Origin: Phaeobacter sp. QD34_24
GTDB lineage: Bacteria > Pseudomonadota > Alphaproteobacteria > Rhodobacterales > Rhodobacteraceae
Direction: 5' to 3'
Assembly (NCBI RefSeq): GCF_028890115.1
Contig: NZ_JARCJD010000007.1
Coordinates: forward strand, 62,001 to 126,000
DNA: 64,000 nt
Part shown: positions 43,086 through 52,190 of the stretch, in pieces
Layout: each line of letters opens with the position of its first letter
How positions within the stretch are numbered: the first letter of the stretch is position 1
The notes under the pieces: generated by a model
The model's input: the letters and a program-made list of their open reading frames with translations, nothing else
Told to the model about the DNA's origin: nothing
The model's database searches: none
Program-made: the position numbers and the translations under genes

Positions 43086-43529
43086 ATGCAGGTTGCTGTT
43101 TCGGTTCTACCCCATCTTGATCTGGCCTATATCCAGTATCGCGGCCGCTTTGCCGTTGCCGACCTGCCGCGCGTGGCCGAGGCGGTGAACAAGATCGAAG
43201 GCTACTCGGACATGGGGGCGACCTTTGACGACATGAGCCTGGTCACAGACATGGATATCGGCTTTGCGGATCTCAGCAATGTTGCGCGGCTGACCTCGGA
43301 GCGCCTGTGGGCTCAGGGGCGGGTGTTGCGCTCGGCGATCTGGGCGCCTACGGATCTCAGCTTTGGACTGGCGCGGATGTATCAGATGGCCTCGGCGATG
43401 CGGGGCAATCTGGAGGTGGAGGTCAGTGCCGATCAGGCCAGCTGCCTGGCATGGCTGGGCCTTGATTTCATATCCATCGATGAGCTGCTGAATGGGGCGC
43501 GGGTCGTGGTGCTGCCCGAACAGGCCTAG
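43086..43529 (+). CDS. Hypothetical protein, 147 aa, possible STAS/SpoIIAA-like fold
   Basis: I do not recognise this protein. It starts M-Q-V-A-V-S-V-L-P-H-L-D-L-A-Y-I-Q-Y-R-G-R-F and shows alternating hydrophobic strands and helices with D-D-M-S-L-V-T-D-M-D-I-G-F-A-D-L and R-V-L-R-S-A-I-W-A-P-T-D-L-S-F-G-L-A-R-M. The pattern 'D-x-S-x-V-T-x-D...A-P...G-x-A-R-M' resembles small Rhodobacterales STAS/SpoIIAA-like proteins, but this is tentative. It is divergent from rimM and ends in a 4-bp overlap with the convergent bluB. AGAGG precedes the chosen ATG. Confidence 0.6.
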   Translation: MQVAVSVLPHLDLAYIQYRGRFAVADLPRVAEAVNKIEGYSDMGATFDDMSLVTDMDIGFADLSNVARLTSERLWAQGRVLRSAIWAPTDLSFGLARMYQMASAMRGNLEVEVSADQASCLAWLGLDFISIDELLNGARVVVLPEQA

Positions 43530-44182
43530 CGCGTCTCGATGACCAGGGATGCGGCGCGGCTTTCCCAGCCTTTTTGTTCCAGCTCGGGCGTATTGTCTTC
43601 GCTGATTTCCGGCTTGCCGATGCAGAAATACCCAACCAGCTGCCAGCCTTCGGGGGCGTTCAGGTCGCGGTTCAACTGCGCGGGGTCCAGGACCGAGACC
43701 CAGCCCAGGCCCAGCCCTTCGGCGCGCAAGGCCAGCCAGACCAGGGTGATGGCCGAGACCACCGAATAGCGGCGCATCTCGGGCATGCTGCCCGCGCCCA
43801 GGCCATGGCCCTTGGTCGTGGTATCGTCGCAATAGACGGCCAGCTGCACGGGCGCCTCGCGCATCCCCGACAGCTTCAGCCCGGCATAGCGTTCCGCCTG
43901 TGCGCCCGAATAGCCCTGCAGGGCTTCGGCATTGGCGGCCTCGAAATTCTTCAACGCGGCGGCGCGGGCGACTTCACTGGTGATGCGAAGGATGCGCCAG
44001 GGTTCGCTGAGGCCCACTGAAGGCGCCAGTGAAAACGCAGAGAGGCAGCGCGCAAGCACTGCCTCATCCACTGGATCAGTGCGAAACCGGCGCACATCGC
44101 GCCGGAGCCGCATCAACCGGTCCAATTCGCTGCGGAAGCCTTCCGGGAACGCGCCCTCGGTGACGGTATCCCGCAGCGTCAT
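43526..44182 (-). CDS. bluB: 5,6-dimethylbenzimidazole synthase BluB
   Basis: 218 residues of the flavin-destroying nitroreductase-like BluB family. Typical parts are R-R-D-V-R-R-F-R-T-D-P-V near residue 30 and S-L-A-P-S-V-G-L-S-E-P-W-R. G-L-G-W-V-S-V-L-D-P and Y-F-C-I-G-K-P-E are also present. It converts FMNH2 with O2 into the lower ligand of cobalamin. Its ATG is only 4 bp after the rpsP stop, so it is likely co-transcribed with rpsP although unrelated in function. Confidence 0.88.
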   Translation of the reverse strand: MTLRDTVTEGAFPEGFRSELDRLMRLRRDVRRFRTDPVDEAVLARCLSAFSLAPSVGLSEPWRILRITSEVARAAALKNFEAANAEALQGYSGAQAERYAGLKLSGMREAPVQLAVYCDDTTTKGHGLGAGSMPEMRRYSVVSAITLVWLALRAEGLGLGWVSVLDPAQLNRDLNAPEGWQLVGYFCIGKPEISEDNTPELEQKGWESRAASLVIETR

Positions 44183-44186
44183 GGTC

Positions 44187-44564
44187 TTATTCCGCGTCGG
44201 CGGGTGCTTCTGCTGCTTCAGCCGCTTCGGCAGCCTTGGCGGCTTTCTCTTCAGCGCGTTCCTGAGCTTTCTTGCCGGGGACGGCTTTCTCGGGGTTGTT
44301 GCGCTCTTTCTTGGTCAGAACGCCAGCAGCTTCGAGCATGCGGGACACACGGTCGGTGGGCTGGGCGCCCTTGTCGAGCCATGCCTTGATCGCGTCGACG
44401 TCCATTTTCACGCGCTCTTCGCTGTCTTTGGGCAGCAGCGGGTTGTAGGTGCCGAGCTTCTCGATGAAGCGGCCGTCGCGGGGCATGCGGCTGTCGGCAG
44501 CCACGATGCGGTAGAAGGGACGCTTTTTCGAGCCGCCGCGGGCCAGACGGATTTTCATTGCCAT
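44187..44564 (-). CDS. rpsP: 30S ribosomal protein S16
   Basis: 125 residues. The start [23 protein letters not shown] and [11 protein letters not shown] are diagnostic. An alanine/glutamate-rich C-terminal tail of about 35 residues ([13 protein letters not shown]) extends beyond the E. coli protein, as in other alphaproteobacteria. It is followed by bluB instead of rimM. Confidence 0.95.
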   Translation of the reverse strand: MAMKIRLARGGSKKRPFYRIVAADSRMPRDGRFIEKLGTYNPLLPKDSEERVKMDVDAIKAWLDKGAQPTDRVSRMLEAAGVLTKKERNNPEKAVPGKKAQERAEEKAAKAAEAAEAAEAPADAE

Positions 44565-44648
44565 GGGTTCAGTCTCCTTTGATGGCGTTGACCGGGGTGG
44601 ACCCGGTTATTTCGTTCAGTCTCGTATGTGCCAGGGGATCGGGGAGGA

Positions 44649-44957
44649 TCATTCCTGGTGTTTCTTGTGGTGGCGGATGACCTCATCGATGATGAAGTTC
44701 AAGAACGCCTTGGCGAATGCAGGGTCCAGATCTGCCTGCTGCGCCAGGTCTTCAAGCCGTGCGATCTGCTTTGCCTCGCGGGCCGGATCGGACGGGGGAA
44801 GGTCGTGTTCGGCTTTCAGCTTGCCCACCGCCTGGGTGTGCTTGAAGCGTTCGCCTAGGGTGTAGACAAGGATCGCGTCCAGCCGGTCGATGCTTTCGCG
44901 GTGGCCTTTCAGGATTTCTGCGGCACGGGCCACATCGTCGCGTGTCGTATCAGTCAA
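44649..44957 (-). CDS. Chorismate mutase (AroQ type)
   Basis: 102 residues, all-helical AroQ fold. Visible elements: H-R-E-S-I-D-R-L-D-A-I-L-V-Y-T-L-G-E-R-F-K (helix 1 with the active-site Arg), K-L-K-A-E-H-D-L-P-P-S-D-P-A-R-E-A-K-Q and the third helix with F-L-N-F-I-I-D-E-V-I. It makes prephenate for Phe/Tyr synthesis. The start appears to be TTG at 44957, 7 nt after AAAGGA and overlapping the GNAT stop by 8 bp. The in-frame ATG at 44993 lies inside the GNAT gene and is less likely. Confidence 0.87.
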   Translation of the reverse strand: MTDTTRDDVARAAEILKGHRESIDRLDAILVYTLGERFKHTQAVGKLKAEHDLPPSDPAREAKQIARLEDLAQQADLDPAFAKAFLNFIIDEVIRHHKKHQE

Positions 44958-45555
44958 TGGCCCATCCTTTCGGTTTGAACAGCGGGTCGGCATAGTGGCT
45001 GATTTCCATCTCGATCCCATGGGCGATCTGGCTGCCCTTCAGTGCCGCCGGGGACGGATGCCGGTAGACCGCATCGCTGCCGTCGATGGTTTCGGCCTCA
45101 TTGTCCTTCTTGGCGCCAAGCCGTTCGGCCAGGCGGATGGAATCGAGGTTCTTGGGGTCGATGTAGCTGACCGCCGTGTCCCAGCCCAGGGTTTCGTAGA
45201 AATAGCGGCGCGCAGCACTGGTGGCTTCCAGCGCGTAGCCCTTGCCGGCCTTGTCGGGCCAGATAATCCAGGCGATTTCACGCTCGGGCCAGCCTGCGGG
45301 TTTCCAGCCGCCGGCCATGCCATAGGTTTCGTCCGTCACCTTGTCGTGGATCATCCACATGCCGAAACCGCGGATCTGCCAATGCCCCATTTCGGCGGCA
45401 TAGAGCATCCAGGCCTCATAGGTGTTGAGCGGCCCGCCCATGAAACGCGCGCGATAAGACGAGAAGGTCGCCTTGAAGTTCGGGTAATCCTCGGGCTCGG
45501 GGCCACGCAGGATCAGGCGTTTGGTCTCTAGGGTGGGGATGGAGGACGTGGACAT
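44950..45555 (-). CDS. GNAT family N-acetyltransferase (RimJ/RimL-type), copy 1
   Basis: 201 residues. Starts with P-T-L-E-T-K-R-L-I-L-R-G-P-E-P-E-D-Y, the RimJ/RimL-like opening; the acetyl-CoA loop is predicted in D-K-A-G-K-G-Y-A-L-E-A. The C-terminal part includes N-L-D-S-I-R-L-A-E-R-L-G-A. It is a paralogue of the gene directly upstream (shared E-T-x-R-L-I-L-R, G-H-W-Q, G-W-P-E, G-K-G-Y-A, L-G-W-x-T-A-x-S). The ATG overlaps the neighbour's TAA by one base. Confidence 0.85.
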   Translation of the reverse strand: MSTSSIPTLETKRLILRGPEPEDYPNFKATFSSYRARFMGGPLNTYEAWMLYAAEMGHWQIRGFGMWMIHDKVTDETYGMAGGWKPAGWPEREIAWIIWPDKAGKGYALEATSAARRYFYETLGWDTAVSYIDPKNLDSIRLAERLGAKKDNEAETIDGSDAVYRHPSPAALKGSQIAHGIEMEISHYADPLFKPKGWAID

Positions 45556-46100
45556 TACGCGTAGGCCTCCATGCCGCCGTCGGCCAGCTCCGCCGGGGAG
45601 AGGTGGCGCCAGAGTTCCAGCGTGCCAAGGCGCGGATGGATATAATCGTCACCGCGGCGCGCACCCAGCCGTTTCGCCACCGCGCGGGAGGCGTGATTGT
45701 CCGGGTGCACCAGGCTGATGGCGGTCTCCCAGCCCAAGACGTCATAGGCATAGGAACGGGCCGCCATGGCCGCCTCGGTCGCATAGCCCTTACCGCCGAA
45801 GCCTTCGAACAGATCCCAGCCGATTTCCGGCTCGGGCCAGCCATGGGGATTCCAGAGGCCGATATTGCCCGCCAGCTTGCCCGAGGATTTCTCGTCCACG
45901 CTCCAGCGCCCGTAGCCCAGCATCTGCCAATGGCCGATCTCGCAGGCGAGGTGCCGCCAGACCTGTTCCGGCTTCATCTGACCGCCAACGTATGTTGCGC
46001 GATCAGAGGCATAAAACTCGCACATGGTGTCGAAATCCGACAGCGCAGGGGCGCGCAGGATCAGGCGTTCGGTCTCGATGGTGGGGACGGTCACGGTCAT
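45555..46100 (-). CDS. GNAT family N-acetyltransferase (RimJ/RimL-type), copy 2
   Basis: 181 residues. V-P-T-I-E-T-E-R-L-I-L-R-A-P opens the protein; the acetyl-CoA loop is in F-G-G-K-G-Y-A-T-E-A and the C-terminal helix in S-R-A-V-A-K-R-L-G-A. With the next gene it is a tandem duplication. It follows ffh by 6 bp, so it is in the ffh transcript. RimJ/RimL-type enzymes acetylate N-termini of ribosomal proteins, which would suit the location, but many similar enzymes act on small molecules. Confidence 0.85.
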   Translation of the reverse strand: MTVTVPTIETERLILRAPALSDFDTMCEFYASDRATYVGGQMKPEQVWRHLACEIGHWQMLGYGRWSVDEKSSGKLAGNIGLWNPHGWPEPEIGWDLFEGFGGKGYATEAAMAARSYAYDVLGWETAISLVHPDNHASRAVAKRLGARRGDDYIHPRLGTLELWRHLSPAELADGGMEAYA

Positions 46101-46106
46101 GGGGCG

Positions 46107-47645
<1,539 letters not shown>

Positions 47646-47942
47646 GCCTTGCGGCCTCCTTTGAGCCGGTTTCGGTTTTCTGCCCCCGGTATGTAGGGAC
47701 CACGACGCCCATGCACAAATGCCCCCACGGGCGTAACACGCTGGTGGAGGGCGATCCCCGGCAATGCACGGGGACCGGAAGACATGGGAATCTTCCGGAA
47801 AGTTGCGCTGTCCCTACGCCGGATCGGTTGGGGAGTCAACTCTGCTGGGGTTTGTAACCGGAGCAGGGCGCCGCATTGTGCCTTGGGCAGATTTGCGGCA
47901 TGAGAGGCAACAGCACATGACCAATAGCGGATCGACAGCCAG
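47646..47942. promoter_or_regulatory. 297-bp spacer with structured ffh leader candidates
   Basis: The gap between divergent ffh and ybaK-type genes contains consecutive hairpins: CCGGAAGA/TCTTCCGG (47775-47798, 8-bp perfect stem, 8-nt loop), CCCCG/CGGGG around 47755-47772, and a partly paired GCGT-AAC-ACGC region near 47730. All would be in the 5' leader of ffh (minus strand) if transcription starts upstream of 47800. I found no 4.5S RNA signature here. Confidence 0.4.
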
Positions 47943-48470
47943 ATGAATACCAGCGCCGGGGACATTTCGACCATGCCCGTCTCTTCAGATGCGCTCTTGG
48001 CGCGGCTGGATGACTGGGGGCTGGCCTACAGGCTTCACGAACATATCCCCCTGCGCACCGTCGAGGATGCCAAGACGGTGGAAGATCAGATCATGGAGCC
48101 GGGCCTTGCCACGCTTCGGATCAAGAATCTCTACCTGCGGGATCGCAAGAAGCGCAACCTCCTGGTCTCGGTCGAGCAGGACCGCGAGATCGACCTCAAG
48201 GCACTGGGCAAGGAGATCGGCGCGCCGGGGCTCAGCTTTGGTTCGGCGGATAGGCTGATGGAGCACCTGGGGATCTTTCCCGGCGCCGTCAGCCCGCTGG
48301 CGATGATTACCGGGGCGCAAAAGGGTGTGGCCTTCCACCTGGATCGCGCCGCGCAGCAGGCGGATGTGATCTCGATGCATCCGCTCATCAACACCCGCAG
48401 CGTCGTCATGGCGCGCGGCGACCTACTGGCCTTCCTTGACCGCATCGAGGTCGAGGTGAACTGGATCTGA
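47943..48470 (+). CDS. Prolyl-tRNA editing protein (ProX/YbaK-like)
   Basis: 175 residues of the YbaK/ProX aminoacyl-tRNA deacylase fold. Key parts are D-D-W-G-L-A-Y-R-L-H-E-H, T-L-R-I-K-N-L-Y-L-R-D-R-K-K-R-N-L-L-V-S-V (with the catalytic lysine region), L-S-F-G-S-A-D-R-L and G-A-V-S-P-L-A-M-I. It clears mischarged alanyl-tRNAPro or a related tRNA in the cytoplasm. Start at 47943 or ATG 47973. It is followed by rpiB 47 bp downstream. Confidence 0.87.
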   Translation: MNTSAGDISTMPVSSDALLARLDDWGLAYRLHEHIPLRTVEDAKTVEDQIMEPGLATLRIKNLYLRDRKKRNLLVSVEQDREIDLKALGKEIGAPGLSFGSADRLMEHLGIFPGAVSPLAMITGAQKGVAFHLDRAAQQADVISMHPLINTRSVVMARGDLLAFLDRIEVEVNWI

Positions 48471-48517
48471 AACACGGGCAGCGCCTTGCGTTTCGCATAT
48501 ATAAGGAATGACATCCC

Positions 48518-48967
48518 ATGGCTGACAACAAACGTATCGTCCTGTCCAGCGACCACGCCGCCATCGACATGCGGCAGGCCATCGCGAAACATATCGCGGC
48601 AAAGGGCTGGGAGGTGGTCGATATCGGCCCCACCACCCCCGAAAGCACCCATTATCCCAAGCACGGCGAAGCAGCGGCGCAAAAGGTTGCCTCGGGTGAT
48701 TGCGCGCTGGGCATCATTCTCTGCGGTACCGGGCAGGGGATCATGATGGCGGCCAACAAGGTCAAGGGCATCCGCTGCGGTGTCTGCTCGGAACCCTTCT
48801 CGGCCCGCATGACCCGGGAACACAACGATGCCAACATGCTGTCGATCGGGGCGCGCGTGGTCGGGGAATCGCTGGCGCTGGAGATCGTGGACGCCTTCCT
48901 TGATGCCGCGTTCGAAGGCGGTCGCCACGGAACCCGCGTCGATATGATCAAGGAGATCGAAGCCTGA
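48518..48967 (+). CDS. rpiB: Ribose 5-phosphate isomerase B
   Basis: 149 residues. The fold signatures are S-S-D-H-A-A-I-D-M, G-I-I-L-C-G-T-G-Q-G-I-M-M-A-A-N-K (catalytic Cys and anion hole) and G-V-C-S-E-P-F-S-A-R-M-T-R-E-H-N-D-A-N-M-L-S-I-G-A-R-V-V-G. It interconverts ribose-5-P and ribulose-5-P. An AAGGAA site precedes the ATG. It ends 24 bp before a perfect palindromic terminator. Confidence 0.94.
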   Translation: MADNKRIVLSSDHAAIDMRQAIAKHIAAKGWEVVDIGPTTPESTHYPKHGEAAAQKVASGDCALGIILCGTGQGIMMAANKVKGIRCGVCSEPFSARMTREHNDANMLSIGARVVGESLALEIVDAFLDAAFEGGRHGTRVDMIKEIEA

Positions 48968-48990
48968 GCGGTTTCGATCCTGCCAAAGAC

Positions 48991-49020
48991 AAAAGAGCCC
49001 CCGGATCCGGGGGCTCTTTT
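48991..49020. terminator. Bidirectional intrinsic terminator, 30-bp perfect palindrome
   Basis: AAAAGAGCCCCCGGA is immediately followed by its exact reverse complement TCCGGGGGCTCTTTT, so it forms a 15-bp stem (minus a tight loop) with a U-run in either direction. It separates rpiB (plus) from azoR (minus). Confidence 0.9.
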
Positions 49021-49051
49021 CGTTTCTATGAGAGCGGGTGCGGGAGCCGGA

Positions 49052-49633
49052 TCAGGCCGCCAGCGCCTCGATCTGGGATTTTGCCTTGGCGAGGGCGGCG
49101 CCTTCGTCGATGGCCAGGGTGTCGGCTGCCACGATCTCGACCTCGGTGATGCCCATGAAGCCCAGCATGTGGCGCAGGTATCCGGTTGCAAAGTCGATGG
49201 CCGATCCGGCCTCGGTGCCGCCCGAGGCAACCGCGATGATGGCGCGCTTGCCTTCCAGCAGGCCAGCGGGGCCTGCCTCGCTATAGGCGAAGGTCAGGCC
49301 AACGCGGGCGACCAGGTCGATCCAGGCCTTCAGGCCGGCAGGCACCGAGAAGTTGTAGATCGGCGCACCGATCACCAGCGTGTCGGCGGCCTTCAGTTCC
49401 CCGACCAGCGCGTCGGACAGGGCCAGCAGCCCTTTCTGTTCGTCGCTGCGCTGATCGGCAGGGGTGAAGTTGGCGCCGATCCAGGCCTCGTCCAGCAGTG
49501 GCAGCGGTGTCGCCAGGTCACGGCGGATCACCTCGTCAGCGCCGAGGCGCGCGACGATCTGGGCGGTCAGATCGCGGGAGACGGAGCCTTCGCGGCGGGC
49601 GGAGGAGTCGATATGCAATACGGTCTTGGTCAT
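49052..49633 (-). CDS. azoR: FMN-dependent NADH-azoreductase
   Basis: 193 residues of the AzoR flavodoxin-like family. V-L-H-I-D-S-S-A-R-R-E-G-S-V-S at the N-terminus forms the FMN phosphate loop, I-G-A-P-I-Y-N-F-S-V-P-A-G-L-K-A-W-I-D binds the flavin, and A-S-G-G-T-E precedes the C-terminal part. It reduces quinones and azo dyes with NADH. The ATG at 49633 opens the protein; an extended frame to 49801 lies in the intergenic region and part of the divergent lysR. Divergence from lysR suggests local control. Confidence 0.9.
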   Translation of the reverse strand: MTKTVLHIDSSARREGSVSRDLTAQIVARLGADEVIRRDLATPLPLLDEAWIGANFTPADQRSDEQKGLLALSDALVGELKAADTLVIGAPIYNFSVPAGLKAWIDLVARVGLTFAYSEAGPAGLLEGKRAIIAVASGGTEAGSAIDFATGYLRHMLGFMGITEVEIVAADTLAIDEGAALAKAKSQIEALAA

Positions 49634-49721
49634 TGTGTTTTGTCCTGTTCTGGGGTGAAGCTTTGAAAACACAAATGTGTCATTGCAATTTTGAACGCAA
49701 TTCTCGATATTATCACAGGAT

Positions 49722-49739
49722 ATGCGCAAATTTGCACAT
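49722..49739. promoter_or_regulatory. LysR-type operator candidate between azoR and lysR
   Basis: ATGCGCAAATTTGCACAT is an 18-bp palindrome with a single mismatched pair, 37 bp before the lysR ATG. A second small dyad ACACA-AA-TGTGT lies at 49669-49680 on the azoR side. Both are consistent with autoregulation of lysR and control of azoR. Confidence 0.5.
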
Positions 49740-49775
49740 GGGGCCGCCCTCTGCAAATTGACAACGGAGAGACAG

Positions 49776-50654
49776 ATGGAAAACTGGGATGAGGTGCGCA
49801 CGGCCTATCAGGTGGCGCGTATGGGCACCGTCAGCGGCGCCGCCGAGGTCTTGGGCGTCCACCACGCCACGGTGATCCGCCATATCGACGCGATCGAGGC
49901 GCGCCTGGGAGTCAAACTGTTCCAGCGCCATGCCCGTGGCTATACCCCGACCGAATCCGGGCAGGATCTGTTGCGGGTGGCGCAGACCACCGATGACCAG
50001 TTCAGCCAGCTGGCCGGGCGGCTCAAGGGGCAGGGCGACGAGGTCACCGGCGAATTGGTCGTCACCTCCCTGTCCTCCCTGTCGCACCTTCTGGTGCCGG
50101 TTCTGACGGATTTCCAGCAGATGCATCCGGGATTGATCATCCGCTACCTGACCGGAGAGCGCCTGTTCCGTCTGGAATACGGCGAGGCCCATGTGGCAAT
50201 CCGGGCCGGGAATGGGCCGGACCAGCCCGATAACGTGGTGCAACCCTTCCTCAGCCAGCGGGTCGGTATGTTTGCAACGACCGATTACGTGGAACGGCAA
50301 GGCCTGCTCGGTGGCGTGGAGGACCTGCACAACCACCGCTTTGTGGGCAGCGACAATGAGAACAGCCGGGCGCCGTTCTACCGCTGGCTGCGCGAGCATA
50401 CGACGCCGGAGACCATCATGTTCCGCTGTACCGATGGGGTTGCCATGCAGGAGGCGGTGCTTGCCGGGGCGGGGATCGGTTTCCTCTCGCTCTGGGAGGC
50501 CGCGCGTCACGACAACCTTGTGCAGATGATGGAACCCTTGAAGGAATGGGAGGGCAGCCTGTGGCTGGTCACCCATGTGGATCTGCATCGCACCAACAAG
50601 GTGCAGAGCTTCCTCAAGTTCCTGAAAGAAAGGTCCAAGGAATGGGTGGCCTGA
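49776..50654 (+). CDS. LysR family transcriptional regulator
   Basis: 292 residues. The N-terminal HTH reads A-Y-Q-V-A-R-M-G-T-V-S-G-A-A-E-V-L-G-V-H-H-A-T-V-I-R-H-I-D-A-I-E, with the linker L-G-V-K-L-F-Q-R-H-A-R-G-Y. The periplasmic-binding-protein-like effector domain follows, including V-V-T-S-L-S-S-L and V-A-I-R-A-G. The ATG at 49776 is preceded by GGAGAGAC. It is divergent from azoR and overlaps the EamA gene by 13 bp, so both may respond to the same signal. Confidence 0.88.
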   Translation: MENWDEVRTAYQVARMGTVSGAAEVLGVHHATVIRHIDAIEARLGVKLFQRHARGYTPTESGQDLLRVAQTTDDQFSQLAGRLKGQGDEVTGELVVTSLSSLSHLLVPVLTDFQQMHPGLIIRYLTGERLFRLEYGEAHVAIRAGNGPDQPDNVVQPFLSQRVGMFATTDYVERQGLLGGVEDLHNHRFVGSDNENSRAPFYRWLREHTTPETIMFRCTDGVAMQEAVLAGAGIGFLSLWEAARHDNLVQMMEPLKEWEGSLWLVTHVDLHRTNKVQSFLKFLKERSKEWVA

Positions 50655-51553
50655 CGCCTGCCCTGAAGGGGCATCTGGCCATGCTGTTGTTCTCGGCGCT
50701 GGTGGCGGGGTCTTTCTCGCTGGGCGTGATGGTGGCCAATGAGATCGCGCCCGCAGCATTGAACGCGGCGCGCTTTGCCTTGGCTGCGGTGATCATCGGC
50801 GCGGTTGCGCTTGGGACGCGGAAACTCCGCGCCAGTCATTTCCATGCGCCCTGGCGGTTCCTGGTGCTGGGCGGGCTGTTCGCGGCCTATTTCGTGCTGA
50901 TGTTCTACGGGTTGAAGACGGCGGATCCGGTCAGCGCCTCGGCGGTTTTCACCCTGACCCCGGTGATGAGCGGGGTGTTCGGCTGGATCCTGTTGCGGCA
51001 GGTGACCACCCCGCGCATGGCGCTGGCGCTGGCCATTGGTGCCACGGGCGCGCTTTGGGTGATCTTTCGCGCTGACTGGTCCGCCTTCGTCGTCTTTGAG
51101 ATCGGCCAGGGCGAGATGATTTATTTCCTCGGGTGCGTCTCCCACGCGATCTATACGCCCATGGTGCGCAAGCTGAACCGGGGCGAGCCTGCGGTGAGTT
51201 TCACCTTTGGCATGCTGATTGCGGGTGCGGTGATCCTGACGGTCTTTGGCTGGAGCGACATCCGCACGACCGCTTGGACCGACCTGCCGGGCATCGTCTG
51301 GGTGGGGCTGTTCTATCTGGCGATCTTTGCCAGCGCGACGACCTTCGTGCTGCTGCAATACGCGACCCTGCACCTGCCCTCGGCCAAGGTGATGGCCTAT
51401 ACCTATCTCACCCCCTCTTGGGTGATCGTCTGGGAAGTGGCGCTGGGCCGCCCGGTGCCCTCGGGGTTGCTGCTGGTGGGGATCGCGCTGACGGTGATCG
51501 CGCTGGTGCTGCTCTTGGAGGATGACGCGAAACCTGCCCGCGCGCCGAGCTGA
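50642..51553 (+). CDS. EamA/DMT family transporter
   Basis: 303 residues with ten predicted membrane helices in two EamA halves; typical parts are A-P-A-A-L-N-A-A-R-F-A-L-A and L-T-P-V-M-S-G-V-F-G-W in half one, and A-K-V-M-A-Y-T-Y-L-T-P-S-W-V-I in half two. Drug/metabolite exporters of this class move amino acids or other small compounds. The ATG at 50642 overlaps the end of lysR and follows AAGG at a suitable distance, so it is coupled to the regulator. The end faces the arsR gene. Confidence 0.87.
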   Translation: MGGLTPALKGHLAMLLFSALVAGSFSLGVMVANEIAPAALNAARFALAAVIIGAVALGTRKLRASHFHAPWRFLVLGGLFAAYFVLMFYGLKTADPVSASAVFTLTPVMSGVFGWILLRQVTTPRMALALAIGATGALWVIFRADWSAFVVFEIGQGEMIYFLGCVSHAIYTPMVRKLNRGEPAVSFTFGMLIAGAVILTVFGWSDIRTTAWTDLPGIVWVGLFYLAIFASATTFVLLQYATLHLPSAKVMAYTYLTPSWVIVWEVALGRPVPSGLLLVGIALTVIALVLLLEDDAKPARAPS

Positions 51554-51559
51554 TCCCGC

Positions 51560-51907
51560 CTATTCGCGGGTCTCATCCTCGCCGCCCAGTTCGGAAGCGA
51601 GGAAGCGTTCAAAGGCATCGAGGTTCACCGGCTCGAACTGGCCAAAGCCCTGCATCCAGACCGAAGCGCCGCGCAGCGCATCCGGTTGCAGCTTGCACCA
51701 TTTCACCCGGCCGCGTTTTTCCTGCGCGATCAACCCTGCGCGGGTCAGGATGGTCAGATGCTTGGAAATCGCCGCCAGCGACATCTCGAAGGGTTCGGCC
51801 ACATCGGTCACGGCCATGTCGTCTTCCAGCAGCATGGTCAGGATCGCCCGCCGGGTGGGATCGGCGAGGGCGGCAAAGACGGTATCGAGATCAGCGCGGT
51901 CAGTCAC
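51560..51907 (-). CDS. ArsR family transcriptional regulator
   Basis: 115 residues. Winged-helix features A-L-A-D-P-T-R-R-A-I-L-T-M-L and V-T-D-V-A-E-P-F-E-M-S-L-A-A-I-S-K-H-L-T-I-L-T-R-A-G-L-I are typical, with the wing Q-E-K-R-G-R-V-K-W-C. There is no CVC metal motif at the recognition helix, so it may be one of the non-metal ArsR proteins. No obvious target gene is adjacent apart from the convergent exporter and the divergent atp promoter region. Confidence 0.87.
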   Translation of the reverse strand: MTDRADLDTVFAALADPTRRAILTMLLEDDMAVTDVAEPFEMSLAAISKHLTILTRAGLIAQEKRGRVKWCKLQPDALRGASVWMQGFGQFEPVNLDAFERFLASELGGEDETRE

Positions 51908-52190
51908 CCCTTGGCGTTAGACGCAAGGGTCTGACCGGTCAAGGCCCGGCTTGGCATCACAGGCGCCCGTTTTGGGGTGATTTTCTTACTTAACCGGAGG
52001 GTTGAATGAGGATTTTGCCCTGGAATCTCCAGCCCCTGGCTGCCCGGCTCCTACATCGGCTGAGTTTCCTTGGCAGAATTGTATTTTAAATCAATCTATT
52101 AGGAGCTGTTCCGCAGTCCCATCTGAACAATTGACTCTTTACCCCGCACCCCTTAGCACCCTCATCAGAATTCGCGTGAGGATGGCGCCC
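51908..52190 (+). promoter_or_regulatory. Promoter region of the F0 ATP synthase operon
   Basis: The 283-bp gap between arsR and atpI is AT-richer than average around 52080-52130. A sigma70-type candidate is TTGACT (52131-52136), 16 bp, TTAGCA (52153-52158), about 35 bp before the atpI start. No gene is supported elsewhere in this gap; an open frame from 52002 that would extend atpI by 60 residues is unconserved and rejected. Confidence 0.45.

Noticed and set aside
47646-47942. 4.5S (SRP) RNA gene next to ffh
   Set aside because: Hairpins are present, but the conserved SRP RNA apical loop and symmetric internal loop sequences (GGAAG...AGCAG type) are absent on both strands.
52002-52190. N-terminal extension of atpI by about 60 codons
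   Set aside because: The extension has no family resemblance, crosses the likely promoter, and a GAGGA-preceded GTG gives a normal AtpI length.
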